Assembly: GCA_051004015.1 (NCBI GenBank)
Contig: JBPCKT010000123.1
Span: 1 to 62,122 of the forward strand
Origin: SXOA01 sp051004015
Lineage (GTDB): Bacteria > Planctomycetota > Planctomycetia > Pirellulales > Pirellulaceae
Direction of reading: 5' to 3'
DNA length: 62,122 nucleotides
Below are positions 15,748-23,701 of the stretch, in pieces (the first letter of the stretch is position 1; the number at the start of each line of letters is the position of its first letter). The notes beneath the pieces are model-generated. The model had not been told where the DNA came from, did not search any database, and worked only from the letters and a program-made list of their open reading frames with translations. A program made the translations under genes and the position numbers.

Positions 15748-17094
15748 ATGATTTACAAATCCCGCCTCTCTCGTCGCACCGTCCTCCAAGGGGTCGGCGT
15801 TGCCATGGCCCTTCCCTGGCTGGAATCCATTTCCGTCTGGGGTGCGGAGCCAGGGCGCGAAAGCGCCAGCGGCTCAGCGGACGCGAAGAGTCCCTTCCCC
15901 ACCCGCTTCGCCGCCCTCTTCATGGGGAACGGCATCAGCCCGAACAACTGGTGGGCCAAGGGGGCGGGCGAAGAGATGGAATTGAGCAAGACGCTGGAGC
16001 CTCTTGCGCCGTTCAAGCAAAAGCTCAACGTCATCAGTGGCCTGTTCAACAAGAACGCCACGCACGTTGGCATTCATCCAGGGCAGACGGGGAACATTCT
16101 CTCGGGAGCCAGCCTGCAAAAGGGGGCGGTCCTCCGCGGCGGCATCAGTATGGACCAGGTGCTGGCGGCGAAACTTGGAGAAGAAACCCCGCAGCCGAGC
16201 CTGGTGCTGGGATGCGAGCAGCCGATCACCGGCTATCACGAGACGAATTTTTCGATGGCCTACAGCTCGCACATTTCCTGGCAAGACGCCGATTCGCCGG
16301 TGCCGATGGAGGTCTATCCGTCGCTCGCCTTCGACAGCCTGTTCGATAACCACGGCAGCCGGCGGATGCAGAGCATTCTGGACCGCGTGCGGGACCACGC
16401 CGCCCACCTCAGCCGCCAGGTGAGCCGCAACGACCAGGCGAAGCTGGACGAATACCTGGCCAGCGTGCGGGAAGTGGAAAAGCAGATCGAGCGGACGCGG
16501 GCCCTCAAGGACAAGGCCGAGGAGAACGCCGCCGGCAAGGATCGCCCCGCAGCCGCAATGCCCCGGCCGGACAACGGCCTCCCCGAGGACATCCGCGAGC
16601 ACATGCGCCTGATGACGGAAATCATCGCCCTCGCGTTCCAGACCAACAAAACGCGGGTCGCTACGCTCCTCCTCTGCCGCGACATCTCGGGGCTGTTCTA
16701 TCCGTTCCTGGATGTGCGGACCGCCCACCACAACACAAGCCACGATGACAATTCCGACGCCTACGAGCGGGTTTCGCGGTTCTACGTCAGCCAGCTCGCC
16801 CACCTCGCCGAACGCCTGGCCGCCATGCCCGAAGGGGAGCATACCGTCCTCGACCACTCCTGCCTGATGTTCATCAACAGCATGTGGTCCGGCAGCCAGC
16901 ACGACAGTTCCAAAGTGCCGCTGCTACTCGTTGGCGGCCTCAACGGCCAGCTCGAAACGGGCCGCGTCCTCGACTTCAAAGAGAAGGGGGACGACAGCCG
17001 CAAGCTTTGCAGCCTGTACTTGTCGCTGATGGACAAGATGGGGGGGCAGCAGGAGCGGTTTGGAGATGCGGAGACAAGACTTGAGGGGCTTTAG
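15748..17094 (+). CDS. DUF1552 protein, Tat-exported
   Basis: 448 residues with a twin-arginine signal (LSRRTVLQGVGVAMALPWLES). Family-typical segments: FPTRFAALFMGNGISPNNWW, LNVISGLFNKNATHVGIHPGQTGNILSG, ISMDQVLAAKLG and HDSSKVPLLLVGGLNGQLETGR. DUF1552 proteins are sulfatase-fold relatives nearly always encoded after a DUF1592 cytochrome gene in planctomycetes and Verrucomicrobia; the pair presumably works together in the periplasm on an unknown substrate. The gene ends 130 nt before the rpsJ promoter. Confidence 0.92.
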   Translation: MIYKSRLSRRTVLQGVGVAMALPWLESISVWGAEPGRESASGSADAKSPFPTRFAALFMGNGISPNNWWAKGAGEEMELSKTLEPLAPFKQKLNVISGLFNKNATHVGIHPGQTGNILSGASLQKGAVLRGGISMDQVLAAKLGEETPQPSLVLGCEQPITGYHETNFSMAYSSHISWQDADSPVPMEVYPSLAFDSLFDNHGSRRMQSILDRVRDHAAHLSRQVSRNDQAKLDEYLASVREVEKQIERTRALKDKAEENAAGKDRPAAAMPRPDNGLPEDIREHMRLMTEIIALAFQTNKTRVATLLLCRDISGLFYPFLDVRTAHHNTSHDDNSDAYERVSRFYVSQLAHLAERLAAMPEGEHTVLDHSCLMFINSMWSGSQHDSSKVPLLLVGGLNGQLETGRVLDFKEKGDDSRKLCSLYLSLMDKMGGQQERFGDAETRLEGL

Positions 17095-17226
17095 GCGTGA
17101 GGGAAACTTTCTCCCCCTGCGAGCGAACGGCAGTGCGAGACGAACTGCTACCACCAGAGTTGGAATTCATCGCCGCATCGGTTCGAGCATGCTAAGGATT
17201 TTCGCGCGCCCGACTCTTTCCGGCCA

Positions 17227-17255
17227 TTGACCACTTCCGCAGCATTGCCTAGACT
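17227..17255 (+). promoter_or_regulatory. Promoter of the S10 operon
   Basis: TTGACC (17227-17232) and TAGACT (17250-17255) are separated by exactly 17 bases, a good sigma-70-type match about 120 bases upstream of rpsJ. The leader that follows contains AAAAGCC-TTTT-GGCTA, a weak hairpin. No L4-binding attenuator of the E. coli type could be recognised. Confidence 0.6.
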
Positions 17256-17376
17256 CGTAGGCTTCCCACTTGAAAAAGCCTTTTGGCTAGTGCGGGATTT
17301 TGTCGAAATTGGCCGGGGTTTGCTCGTTAAAATGGCGGGCAGTTCCGGTTTGGAATAAGCGTAGGGGGTCAGCATA

Positions 17377-17700
17377 GTGGCAGCATCCAAAGAGGTGATT
17401 CGGATTCGGATGGAGGCATACGACCATGCCATCCTCGATCAGAGCGCCCTGGAAATTGTCGATACGGCCAAGCGGACGCATAGCGAGGTGCATGGGCCGA
17501 TTCCGCTGCCCACGCGGATCGAGCGGTACACGGTGTTGTCGGGCCCAACGATTGATAAGAAAGCTCGTCAACAGTTTGAAATAAGAACTCATAAAAGATT
17601 AATCGATATAGTCCAGGCCACGGCCAAGACGATCGAGGCCCTCAACAAGCTCAGCCTGCCGGCTGGGGTGGACATCAAGATCAAGGCCTCGACCAGGTAG
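17377..17700 (+). CDS. rpsJ: 30S ribosomal protein S10
   Basis: First gene of the S10 operon. 107 residues from a GTG start; core IRIRMEAYDHAILDQSALEIV, GPIPLPTRIERYTVLSGP, FEIRTHKRLIDI and a C-terminal VDIKIKAS. Binds 16S rRNA in the head and, in other bacteria, NusB for antitermination. A TAGGGGG about 9 bases before the GTG serves as binding site. Confidence 0.96.
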   Translation: MAASKEVIRIRMEAYDHAILDQSALEIVDTAKRTHSEVHGPIPLPTRIERYTVLSGPTIDKKARQQFEIRTHKRLIDIVQATAKTIEALNKLSLPAGVDIKIKASTR

Positions 17701-17813
17701 TACGTTTTTTGGCACAAAACTCCACACGAGAAACCTATTGACTGGAAGCTGAGCGGGCAAAACAGGAGATTCTCCTGCATTCCCGCCAGGCAACTGATCA
17801 CGGGGAAATCACG

Positions 17814-18551
17814 ATGACTAAGGGAATACTCGGCCGCAAGGTCGGGATGACGCAGATTTATGACGAGGCTGGCAACGCCATCCCCGTCACGGTCGTCGAG
17901 GCCGGCCCTTGTCGCGTGCTCCAGGTTCGCACCAAGGAGCGCGACGGCTACGAAGCGGTGCAATTGGGCTTCGGGGATAAGATCGGCTCCAAGGACAAAA
18001 AGCGTGCCCCGGATCAGCGCAATCGCAGCCGTGCCAGTCGTAGTGAACGTGGTCATGTTGCTGCTCTCTCCAGCAAACGGGGCAAACGCCGCGAAGCAGC
18101 TGGCGTAACGGCCGAAGCCAAGGCCGGTTCTGAACCCCAGCGTTTCATCCGCGAGCTCCGCGGGGCGGCTGGCGAAATGAAGGTCGGGCAGGAATTGACG
18201 GTCGAAGCCCTGGCTGAAGTCAAAGCCGTTGACGTCATCGGCACCTCCAAGGGTCGCGGCTTCAGCGGAGCCATGAAGCGGCACAACTTCGCCGGCCAGC
18301 GGGCCACGCACGGCGTAAAGAAGGTGCATCGTCACATGGGCGGCACCGGCGCTCTGGCCGCGAACCGCGGTGGCGGACGCATGAAAAAGGGGAAGAAGAT
18401 GCCAGGGCAATACGGCAACGCCCGCATCACCATGCGGAATTGCCGCTTGGTAGGCGTGGACAAAGAGAATAATCTTCTGCTCATCAACGGGTCGGTCCCA
18501 GGGCCTAACGGTGGCTATGTCATTGTCCAGGAGACGAACAAGGTGGGGTAG
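17814..18551 (+). CDS. rplC: 50S ribosomal protein L3 with planctomycete-type insertion
   Basis: 245 residues, about 35 longer than the E. coli protein. N-terminal GILGRKVGMTQIYDEAGNAIPVTVVEA and the rRNA-binding core RGFSGAMKRHNFAGQRATHGVKKVHR, GQYGN and NNLLLINGSVPGPNGG are standard. The extra length is a basic segment at about residues 68-110 (SRASRSERGHVAALSSKRGK...), an insertion I remember from planctomycete L3 proteins. The TAG stop is followed after one base by a 28-bp inverted repeat. Confidence 0.96.
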   Translation: MTKGILGRKVGMTQIYDEAGNAIPVTVVEAGPCRVLQVRTKERDGYEAVQLGFGDKIGSKDKKRAPDQRNRSRASRSERGHVAALSSKRGKRREAAGVTAEAKAGSEPQRFIRELRGAAGEMKVGQELTVEALAEVKAVDVIGTSKGRGFSGAMKRHNFAGQRATHGVKKVHRHMGGTGALAANRGGGRMKKGKKMPGQYGNARITMRNCRLVGVDKENNLLLINGSVPGPNGGYVIVQETNKVG

Positions 18552-18552
18552 A

Positions 18553-18618
18553 TTCGTAGGATGGGACTCCAGTCCCGTCCTTTACGACTCGGACGGGACT
18601 GGAGTCCCATCCTACGAA
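18553..18618. repeat. Perfect 28-bp inverted repeat (REPIN-like) between rplC and rplD
   Basis: Arms 18553-18580 and 18591-18618 are exact reverse complements around a 10-base loop. Each arm starts TTCGTAGG and contains its own palindrome GGGACT-CC-AGTCCC. A GTAG tetranucleotide followed by a palindrome, with two copies head to head, is the described architecture of REP doublets (REPINs) mobilised by RAYT transposases. The transcript would fold into a very stable hairpin two bases after the rplC stop and 10 bases before the rplD start. Confidence 0.92.
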
Positions 18619-18628
18619 AGCAAAAACC

Positions 18629-19261
18629 ATGGCAAGCCTACCGATTTTCAACAAGTCCGGCGTCGAAGTGGGGAAGTACGAGATCGACCCCAGCAAGATC
18701 GCCCCCCGGATCAGCCAGCAGCTCTTGCATGATGTGGTGGTCATGTACCAGGCCAGCGCGCGGCAGGGAACCCACAAGACCAAGGGTCGCGGCGAAGTGG
18801 CCGGCACCACGAAGAAGATGTACCGCCAGAAGGGGACGGGCAACGCCCGCGCCGGTTCCCGGAGGAGCGGCTTGCGGCGAGGGGGCGGACATATCTTCGC
18901 CCTCAGCAACCGCGACTACTCCTATCGCCTGCCGAAGAAGGCCATCCAGCGAGCCACCCGAATGGCGATTGCCAAGCGGATTGCCAGCGAGGACATCGTC
19001 ATCATCGACGAGCTCTCGTTTGCGGGTCCCAAGACCAAAGAGATGGCCACCATCCTCAAGGCTCTTAAGCTGACAGGCACTTCCACGCTCGTCACCACGG
19101 CGGCTTTGGATCAGAACGTTTACAAGAGCGCCCGGAACATTGACCGGGTTACGGTCTCTCCCGTTGCGGAGCTCAATGCCCTGTCGGTGTTGACCCCGCG
19201 GAAGATGCTCGTCACCAAGGCGGCCCTGGATGCCATCGCGGCTGCCGCGGAGAAGAAGTAG
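18629..19261 (+). CDS. rplD: 50S ribosomal protein L4
   Basis: 210 residues. N-terminal beta strand (LPIFNKSGVEVGKYEIDPSKI), extended loop with RQGTHKTKGRGEVAGTTKKMYRQKGTGNARAGSRRS and the C-terminal globular part (LVTTAALDQNVYKSARNI, LTPRKMLVTKAALDAI). Lines the exit tunnel and in enterobacteria represses the operon. Here the hairpin directly upstream sequesters the region where a ribosome-binding site would be expected, and no Shine-Dalgarno match is visible between the hairpin and ATG, so L4 expression may depend on coupling or hairpin opening. Confidence 0.96.
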   Translation: MASLPIFNKSGVEVGKYEIDPSKIAPRISQQLLHDVVVMYQASARQGTHKTKGRGEVAGTTKKMYRQKGTGNARAGSRRSGLRRGGGHIFALSNRDYSYRLPKKAIQRATRMAIAKRIASEDIVIIDELSFAGPKTKEMATILKALKLTGTSTLVTTAALDQNVYKSARNIDRVTVSPVAELNALSVLTPRKMLVTKAALDAIAAAAEKK

Positions 19262-19270
19262 GAGAAGGCC

Positions 19271-19600
19271 ATGAATCACAACGCCGAGAATGCCGAAACA
19301 CCAGCGCCCGCCGGCCGGGTGCTGGAATCCTACCAGGTCATCCTGCGCCCGCTGGTAACGGAAAAGGGAATGCATCGCAGCACGCGGAACAATCAATATG
19401 CGTTTGAGATCAACACCCAGGCGACGAAGGCAGACGTCCGCCGGGCGGTGGAAGACTTGTTTAACGTGAAGGTCGAAAAAGTCTGCACGCAGAACCGCAA
19501 AGGGAAGCATCGCCGCCACAAGTTCAAAAAAGGGATGACGAAGGGCTGGAAGAAGGCCGTTGTGACGCTCAACGCGGAACACCGGATTGACTTCTTCTAG
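19271..19600 (+). CDS. rplW: 50S ribosomal protein L23
   Basis: 109 residues, 9 nt after rplD with AGGAGAAGG overlapping the rplD stop as binding site. Core VILRPLVTEKGMHRSTRNNQYAFEINTQATKADVRRAVEDLFNVKVEKV is unmistakable. It has a short N-terminal extension (about 18 residues) before the conserved start. Docking site for trigger factor and SRP at the tunnel exit. The stop codon is followed directly by TTCGTAG of a REP-like element. Confidence 0.95.
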   Translation: MNHNAENAETPAPAGRVLESYQVILRPLVTEKGMHRSTRNNQYAFEINTQATKADVRRAVEDLFNVKVEKVCTQNRKGKHRRHKFKKGMTKGWKKAVVTLNAEHRIDFF

Positions 19601-19603
19601 TTC

Positions 19604-19654
19604 GTAGTAACCCGCTTCAGCGGGTTCAGTTAGCCGGCTAAAGCCAGCTACTAC
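19604..19654. repeat. Double REP-like palindrome between rplW and rplB
   Basis: Outer GTAGTA (19604-19609) pairs with TACTAC (19649-19654). Inside are two different palindromes: AACCCGCTTCAGCGGGTT (19609-19626) and TAGCCGGC-TAAA-GCCAGCTA (19631-19650). The left part shares TTCGTAGTAAC with the element at 9414. Thus two dissimilar REP units face each other, each read outward from GTAG, in a 70-base spacer of the ribosomal operon. Confidence 0.85.
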
Positions 19655-19670
19655 AAACGGAAAATACAAC

Positions 19671-20528
19671 ATGGGAATTCGCCAATACAATCCGACCACG
19701 CCCGGCCGCCGCGGCGCCAGCGTCAGCGATTTCAAGGAGCTGACCCGCGGCGCGAAGCCGGAGAAGTCGCTGCTCCGCCGCGTGAAGAAAAAGGGTGGCC
19801 GCAATAACCAGGGGCGGATCACGGTCCGCCACCGCGGCGGCGGCCACAAGCAGCAGTACCGGATCATCGACTTTATACGCGATAAAGACGGCGTGCCGGC
19901 CAAGGTCAATTCCATCCAGTACGACCCGAACCGCAACGCCCGCGTGGCCTTGTTGTTCTACGTGGACGGCGAGAAACGCTATATCATCGCTCCCGACGGC
20001 CTGAAAGTGGGGCAACAGGTTGAAAATGGCCCCGATGCTCCCCCGACGGTCGGCAATTGCCTGCCGCTGGGGCGGATGCCGGTCGGTGTGCAGATCCATA
20101 ATATCGAGATGCTTCCCGGCCGCGGGGCCCGCCTCTGCCGCAGTGCGGGGACCGGCGCGACTTTGATGGCCCGGGAATCGGACTGGGCGCAGATCAGCTT
20201 GCCGAGCGGCGAGATTCGCCGCATTCCCATTGCCTGCCGGGCCACCATTGGCCAGGTCGGCAATTCGGACGACATGAACGTGGTAATCGGCAAAGCCGGC
20301 CGCAATCGTTGGCTCGGCATCCGGCCGACGGTCCGAGGCACTGCGATGAACCCGGTTGACCATCCGCACGGCGGTGGTGAAGGCCGCACCAAGGGTGGCC
20401 GCCACCCGGTCAGCCCCACGGGCGTGCCCGCCAAGGGTGGCCGGACGCGGACGCATGGCAAGCCGTCCAACTCGGCGATTGTCCGCCGCCGCAAGTCGCG
20501 CCGCTATGGACAGCTCAAGCTGAAGTAA
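19671..20528 (+). CDS. rplB: 50S ribosomal protein L2
   Basis: 285 residues, full length. GIRQYNPTTPGRRGASVSDF, NNQGRITVRHRGGGHKQQYR and the peptidyl-transferase-centre loop VDHPHGGGEGRTKGGRHPVSP are present, ending SRRYGQLKLK. The N-terminus is shorter than E. coli before the RRG motif, as in many non-proteobacteria. Confidence 0.96.
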   Translation: MGIRQYNPTTPGRRGASVSDFKELTRGAKPEKSLLRRVKKKGGRNNQGRITVRHRGGGHKQQYRIIDFIRDKDGVPAKVNSIQYDPNRNARVALLFYVDGEKRYIIAPDGLKVGQQVENGPDAPPTVGNCLPLGRMPVGVQIHNIEMLPGRGARLCRSAGTGATLMARESDWAQISLPSGEIRRIPIACRATIGQVGNSDDMNVVIGKAGRNRWLGIRPTVRGTAMNPVDHPHGGGEGRTKGGRHPVSPTGVPAKGGRTRTHGKPSNSAIVRRRKSRRYGQLKLK

Positions 20529-20564
20529 AAACTAACCAGGTTCCTTTGTATTAGCGAATAACGC

Positions 20565-20852
20565 ATGAGCAGGTCCACAAAAAAAGGTCCGTATGTAGAC
20601 TTCAAAGTCTTCAAGAAGGTGCAGGCGCGCCTCCAGTCCGGCTCCAAGGAGCCGGTCACGACCTGGGCGCGCTCCTGCACGATCGTGCCGGAGTTTGTCG
20701 GACTGACATTCATGGTTCACAACGGCAAGCTGCACATGAAGGTGTTCGTGACGGAAGATATGGTCGGCCACAAGCTGGGTGAGTTCGCTCCCACACGGAC
20801 CTTCCGCGGTCACGGGGGCAAGGCCAAGAAGGAAGCAGTTGCCGCTAAATAA
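20565..20852 (+). CDS. rpsS: 30S ribosomal protein S19
   Basis: 95 residues: MSRSTKKGPYVDFKVFKKV, TWARSCTIVPEFVGLTFMVHNGKLHMKVFVTEDMVGHKLGEFAPTRTFRGHGGK. Head protein forming a pair with S13. The C-terminal KAKKEAVAAK is Ala/Lys-rich, a common tail. Lies 36 nt after rplB. Confidence 0.96.
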   Translation: MSRSTKKGPYVDFKVFKKVQARLQSGSKEPVTTWARSCTIVPEFVGLTFMVHNGKLHMKVFVTEDMVGHKLGEFAPTRTFRGHGGKAKKEAVAAK

Positions 20853-20872
20853 GCGGCGGCGAGGAGACAGTC

Positions 20873-21229
20873 ATGGCATTCAAAGCAATTCACAAACATG
20901 CCCGCATCAGCGCCCGCAAGGTCCGCCTGGTGGCCGATTTGATTCGAGGCAAGTTCGCCGACGAGGCCCTCGACATCCTCCGTTATCAGCCGGAGCGAGG
21001 CGCCCGGATGCTCGAAAAGGTGCTGCAAAGCGCCATCGGGAATGCCCAGGATCCCGATCAGAACCCGGGAAAGTCGATCAAGGCCGAGCAACTCGTCATC
21101 AGCGACGTGCGGGTGGACGGCGGGCCGATGTTCAAGCGGGTCCGTCCGATGTCTCGCGGCCAGGCCTTTATGGTCCTGCGGCGGACTTCCCACATTTCGG
21201 TTCAATTGGAAGATATCAGCGAGCTGTAA
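20873..21229 (+). CDS. rplV: 50S ribosomal protein L22
   Basis: 118 residues: HKHARISARKVRLVADLIRGK, LEKVLQSAIGNAQ, and the tunnel hairpin VDGGPMFKRVRPMSRGQAFMVLRRTSHISV. Constriction of the exit tunnel together with L4. GAGGAGAC gives a clear binding site before ATG. Confidence 0.96.
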   Translation: MAFKAIHKHARISARKVRLVADLIRGKFADEALDILRYQPERGARMLEKVLQSAIGNAQDPDQNPGKSIKAEQLVISDVRVDGGPMFKRVRPMSRGQAFMVLRRTSHISVQLEDISEL

Positions 21230-21264
21230 GAGCCGCGAGACCAAGCAAACCAAACGAGTGAGTT

Positions 21265-21975
21265 ATGGGTCAAAAAGTCAATCCGATCGGCTTCCGCGTG
21301 GGAATCATGCGGGACTGGAAGAGCCGCTGGTACGCGAACAAGCAGGAGTTTGGGATCCTGCTGGTGGAAGATTTCAGGATCCGGAACTTCATCAAGAACC
21401 ATCCGACCAAGCCCTACAAGAGCGCGGGGATTGACCGGATTGAAATTGAGCGGACCCGCGACGAGGTGAAGGTGGTGCTGTATGTCGCTCGGCCGGGGCT
21501 GATCATCGGCAAGAAGGGGCAGGAGGTGGAGCTGCTCCAGGAGGAGCTGCAGAACCTGACCGGCCGCCGCGTGAATTTGAAGATCGAGGAAATTGCCCGT
21601 CCGGAAATCATGGCTCAGTTGGTGGCCGAGGAAATCGCCCAGCAGCTCGCCAAGCGGTCGAGCTTCCGGCGGACGCTCAAGCGGGCCATCGAAACGACGA
21701 TGGACGCGGGAGCCAAGGGGATCAAGATTCAGTTGGCAGGCCGGCTGGGTGGTTCGGAAATGGCGCGGTGCGAAAAGGCGACCGCGGGTTCCCTGCCGCT
21801 CTCCACCCTGCGGGCAAGAATCGACTACGGTTTTACCGAGGCCGCGACCCCGCAGGGGAACATCGGGATTCAGGTGTGGGTCAATCACGGTATGTACGAG
21901 GGAGACGACGATCATGGCTCTGATGCCCAAACGAGTGAAGCACCGAAAAAGCCAAAGAGGACGTATAAAAGGTAA
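21265..21975 (+). CDS. rpsC: 30S ribosomal protein S3
   Basis: 236 residues. KH domain with RPGLIIGKKGQEVELLQEEL, MAQLVAEEIAQQLAKRSSFRRTLKRAIE, and the C-terminal domain GAKGIKIQLAGRLGGSEMAR with YGFTEAATPQGNIGIQVWV. The tail (DDHGSDAQTSEAPKKPKRTYKR) looks like a normal basic S3 end, yet its last ~60 nucleotides also encode the N-terminus of L16 in another frame. Confidence 0.96.
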   Translation: MGQKVNPIGFRVGIMRDWKSRWYANKQEFGILLVEDFRIRNFIKNHPTKPYKSAGIDRIEIERTRDEVKVVLYVARPGLIIGKKGQEVELLQEELQNLTGRRVNLKIEEIARPEIMAQLVAEEIAQQLAKRSSFRRTLKRAIETTMDAGAKGIKIQLAGRLGGSEMARCEKATAGSLPLSTLRARIDYGFTEAATPQGNIGIQVWVNHGMYEGDDDHGSDAQTSEAPKKPKRTYKR

Positions 21976-22330
21976 GGCCCAGCGGGGCAACCGCGTGGTC
22001 TTTGGCGAATTCGGGCTGCAAGCGATGCAGGGTGGGTGGATCAAAGCGACGACCATTGAGTCGGGGCGTATTGCCGCGCAGCAATATGTCCGCGGCGAAG
22101 GGCGTTTGTATATCCGGATATTCCCGCACAAGTCGGTGACTTCCCGCCCGCTGGAAACCCGCATGGGTAAAGGCAAGGGGGAGCCGGACCACTGGGTTGC
22201 GGTGGTGAGGGAGGGAACGGTCCTGTTCGAGTTGGCCGGCGTAACGGAGCCGCAGGCGAAGCTGTGCTTTGCCCGCCTGGCTCACAAGATGCCGGTGCGA
22301 GTGCGGATGGTCCGGCGGCGGCCGGCGTAA
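21914..22330 (+). CDS. rplP: 50S ribosomal protein L16, overlapping rpsC by 62 nt
   Basis: 138 residues from ATG 21914 (MALMPKRVKHRKSQRGR); a second possible start is ATG 21923, matching the family consensus MPKRVKHRK, which still overlaps rpsC by 53 nt. Body: GRIAAQQYVRGEGRLYIRIFPHKSVTSRPLETRMGKGKGEPDHWVAVVREG. Helps position tRNA at the A/P sites. Because L16's start is conserved and S3's tail is basic and plausible, the overlap appears to be real dual coding rather than a mis-called start. Confidence 0.94.
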   Translation: MALMPKRVKHRKSQRGRIKGKAQRGNRVVFGEFGLQAMQGGWIKATTIESGRIAAQQYVRGEGRLYIRIFPHKSVTSRPLETRMGKGKGEPDHWVAVVREGTVLFELAGVTEPQAKLCFARLAHKMPVRVRMVRRRPA

Positions 22331-22367
22331 GAGAGTACGAGTAAGAGCACGACTAAGAGTACGAGCC

Positions 22368-22562
22368 ATGAAGTTTTCAGAAATCAAAGACATGAGCGAC
22401 GAGCAGCTCCAGCTGACGCTCAAGGAAACGGAGCAGACCCTGTTCCGCCTGCGGATCAAGGCCCAGACGGAGCCGACGAAGGCGCCGACGGTGCGACGCA
22501 TGCATCGGCGGACGATTGCCCGGATCAAGACGCTGCAGACGCAGCGCAGTAAAGCCCAGTAG
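22368..22562 (+). CDS. rpmC: 50S ribosomal protein L29
   Basis: 64 residues: MKFSEIKDMSDEQLQLTLKETEQTLFRLRIKAQTEP then VRRMHRRTIARIKTL. Small helical hairpin protein near the tunnel exit. Embedded in an ORF that is open upstream; the start was placed by homology at ATG 22368. The spacer before it is a run of GAGTACGAGTAAGAGCACGA-type repeats rather than a clean Shine-Dalgarno. Confidence 0.94.
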   Translation: MKFSEIKDMSDEQLQLTLKETEQTLFRLRIKAQTEPTKAPTVRRMHRRTIARIKTLQTQRSKAQ

Positions 22563-22584
22563 TAGACAAACCGAGAGTGCAGTT

Positions 22585-22860
22585 ATGGCGAAGCGAGTTG
22601 AAATTGGCGTGGTGACGCGGGACAAGGCCGATCAAACCCGGCGGGTGGAAATCCCGCGGATGATCCGGCACCCGGTTTACGGCAAGACGATGCGCCGCCG
22701 CACGATTTGCTACGCTCACGACGCGGAGAACACGTCCAAGATGGGAGACACGGTGGAGATCGAGGAGTCCCGCCCAATCTCCAAGCTGAAGCGGTGGGTG
22801 GTGAAGCGGGTCGTCGCGCAGGCGAAACAGCAGCCGATTAAGGACATCGCTACTGCCTAG
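22585..22860 (+). CDS. rpsQ: 30S ribosomal protein S17
   Basis: 91 residues: EIGVVTRDKADQTRRVEIPRMIRHPVYGKTMRRRTICYAHDAENTSKMGDTVEIEESRPISKLKRWVV. OB-fold protein binding 16S rRNA. Start at ATG 22585 by family alignment, 22 nt after rpmC. Confidence 0.95.
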   Translation: MAKRVEIGVVTRDKADQTRRVEIPRMIRHPVYGKTMRRRTICYAHDAENTSKMGDTVEIEESRPISKLKRWVVKRVVAQAKQQPIKDIATA

Positions 22861-22929
22861 TTTTTCCTCCCCGTCCCTTTTTCGACCGCAGCCGCACCAG
22901 AACTACATCCCTAGAAGCGAGCAGCAGCC

Positions 22930-23298
22930 ATGATTCAACAAGAAAGCCGGATGGCGGTGGCCGACAACACCGGCGCGAAAGAAGTAATGTGCATCAAGGT
23001 GCTGGGGGGCTCAAGCCGCCGCACCGCGGGCATTGGGGACGTCATCATTTGCAGCGTCAAGAGCGTGATTCCCGGCAGCGAGATCAAGAAGAAAGCGGTG
23101 GTGAGGGCGGTGGTGGTTCGCACCAAGAGCCCCACCCGACGCAAAGACGGCAGCTACATCAAGTTCGACAGCAATGCCGTGGTGATTATTGACGCGGAGA
23201 ACAATCCCCGCGGCACGCGCATCTTCGGGGCGGTGGCCCGGGAGCTGCGGGACAGCAAATTCATGAAGATCGTGAGCCTGGCGAGCGAGGTGGTGTAA
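22930..23298 (+). CDS. rplN: 50S ribosomal protein L14
   Basis: 122 residues, starting MIQQESRMAVADNTGAKEVMCIKVLGGSSRR and ending REL..KFMKIVSLASEVV. Central part of the large subunit and bridge B8. The stop TAA overlaps the ATG of rplX (TAATG), so the two are coupled. Confidence 0.97.
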   Translation: MIQQESRMAVADNTGAKEVMCIKVLGGSSRRTAGIGDVIICSVKSVIPGSEIKKKAVVRAVVVRTKSPTRRKDGSYIKFDSNAVVIIDAENNPRGTRIFGAVARELRDSKFMKIVSLASEVV

Positions 23299-23639
23299 TG
23301 CATCTAAAGACTAATGACATTGTGCAAGTGATTTCCGGCGACGATCGGGGCCTGCGCGGCAAGATCCTGGTGATCGACCGCGAAGCGGGCAAGGTCGTCG
23401 TGGAAGGGATGAACCGTGTCTATAAGCACGTCCGCCGCAGCCAAAAGAACCCGCAGGGGGGCCGGCTGAACAAGGAAATGCCGATTCAGATTTCCAACGT
23501 GCTGCTGTTCTGCTCGCGCTGCAACAAGGCCACGCGAACGGGGAGCCGCGTCATCGGTGACGGTTCCAAGGAACGTTTTTGCCGCAAGTGCGACGCGGCA
23601 TTGGGGCAGCTTTCCCCTTCCAAGACTAAAGAGAAGTAA
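23298..23639 (+). CDS. rplX: 50S ribosomal protein L24 with zinc-ribbon-like C-terminus
   Basis: 113 residues. KOW motif VQVISGDDRGLRGKILVIDREAGKVVVEGMN, then the C-terminal half with C72-x2-C75 and C95-x2-C98, a likely zinc site. Assembly initiator protein. Coupled to rplN by a one-base overlap. Confidence 0.96.
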   Translation: MHLKTNDIVQVISGDDRGLRGKILVIDREAGKVVVEGMNRVYKHVRRSQKNPQGGRLNKEMPIQISNVLLFCSRCNKATRTGSRVIGDGSKERFCRKCDAALGQLSPSKTKEK

Positions 23640-23701
23640 TAGAAGTAAACACGCTCACGCAAAGCCGTGGGCGTGCCACCCGTAGACAAGTTGTGGCGAT
23701 C

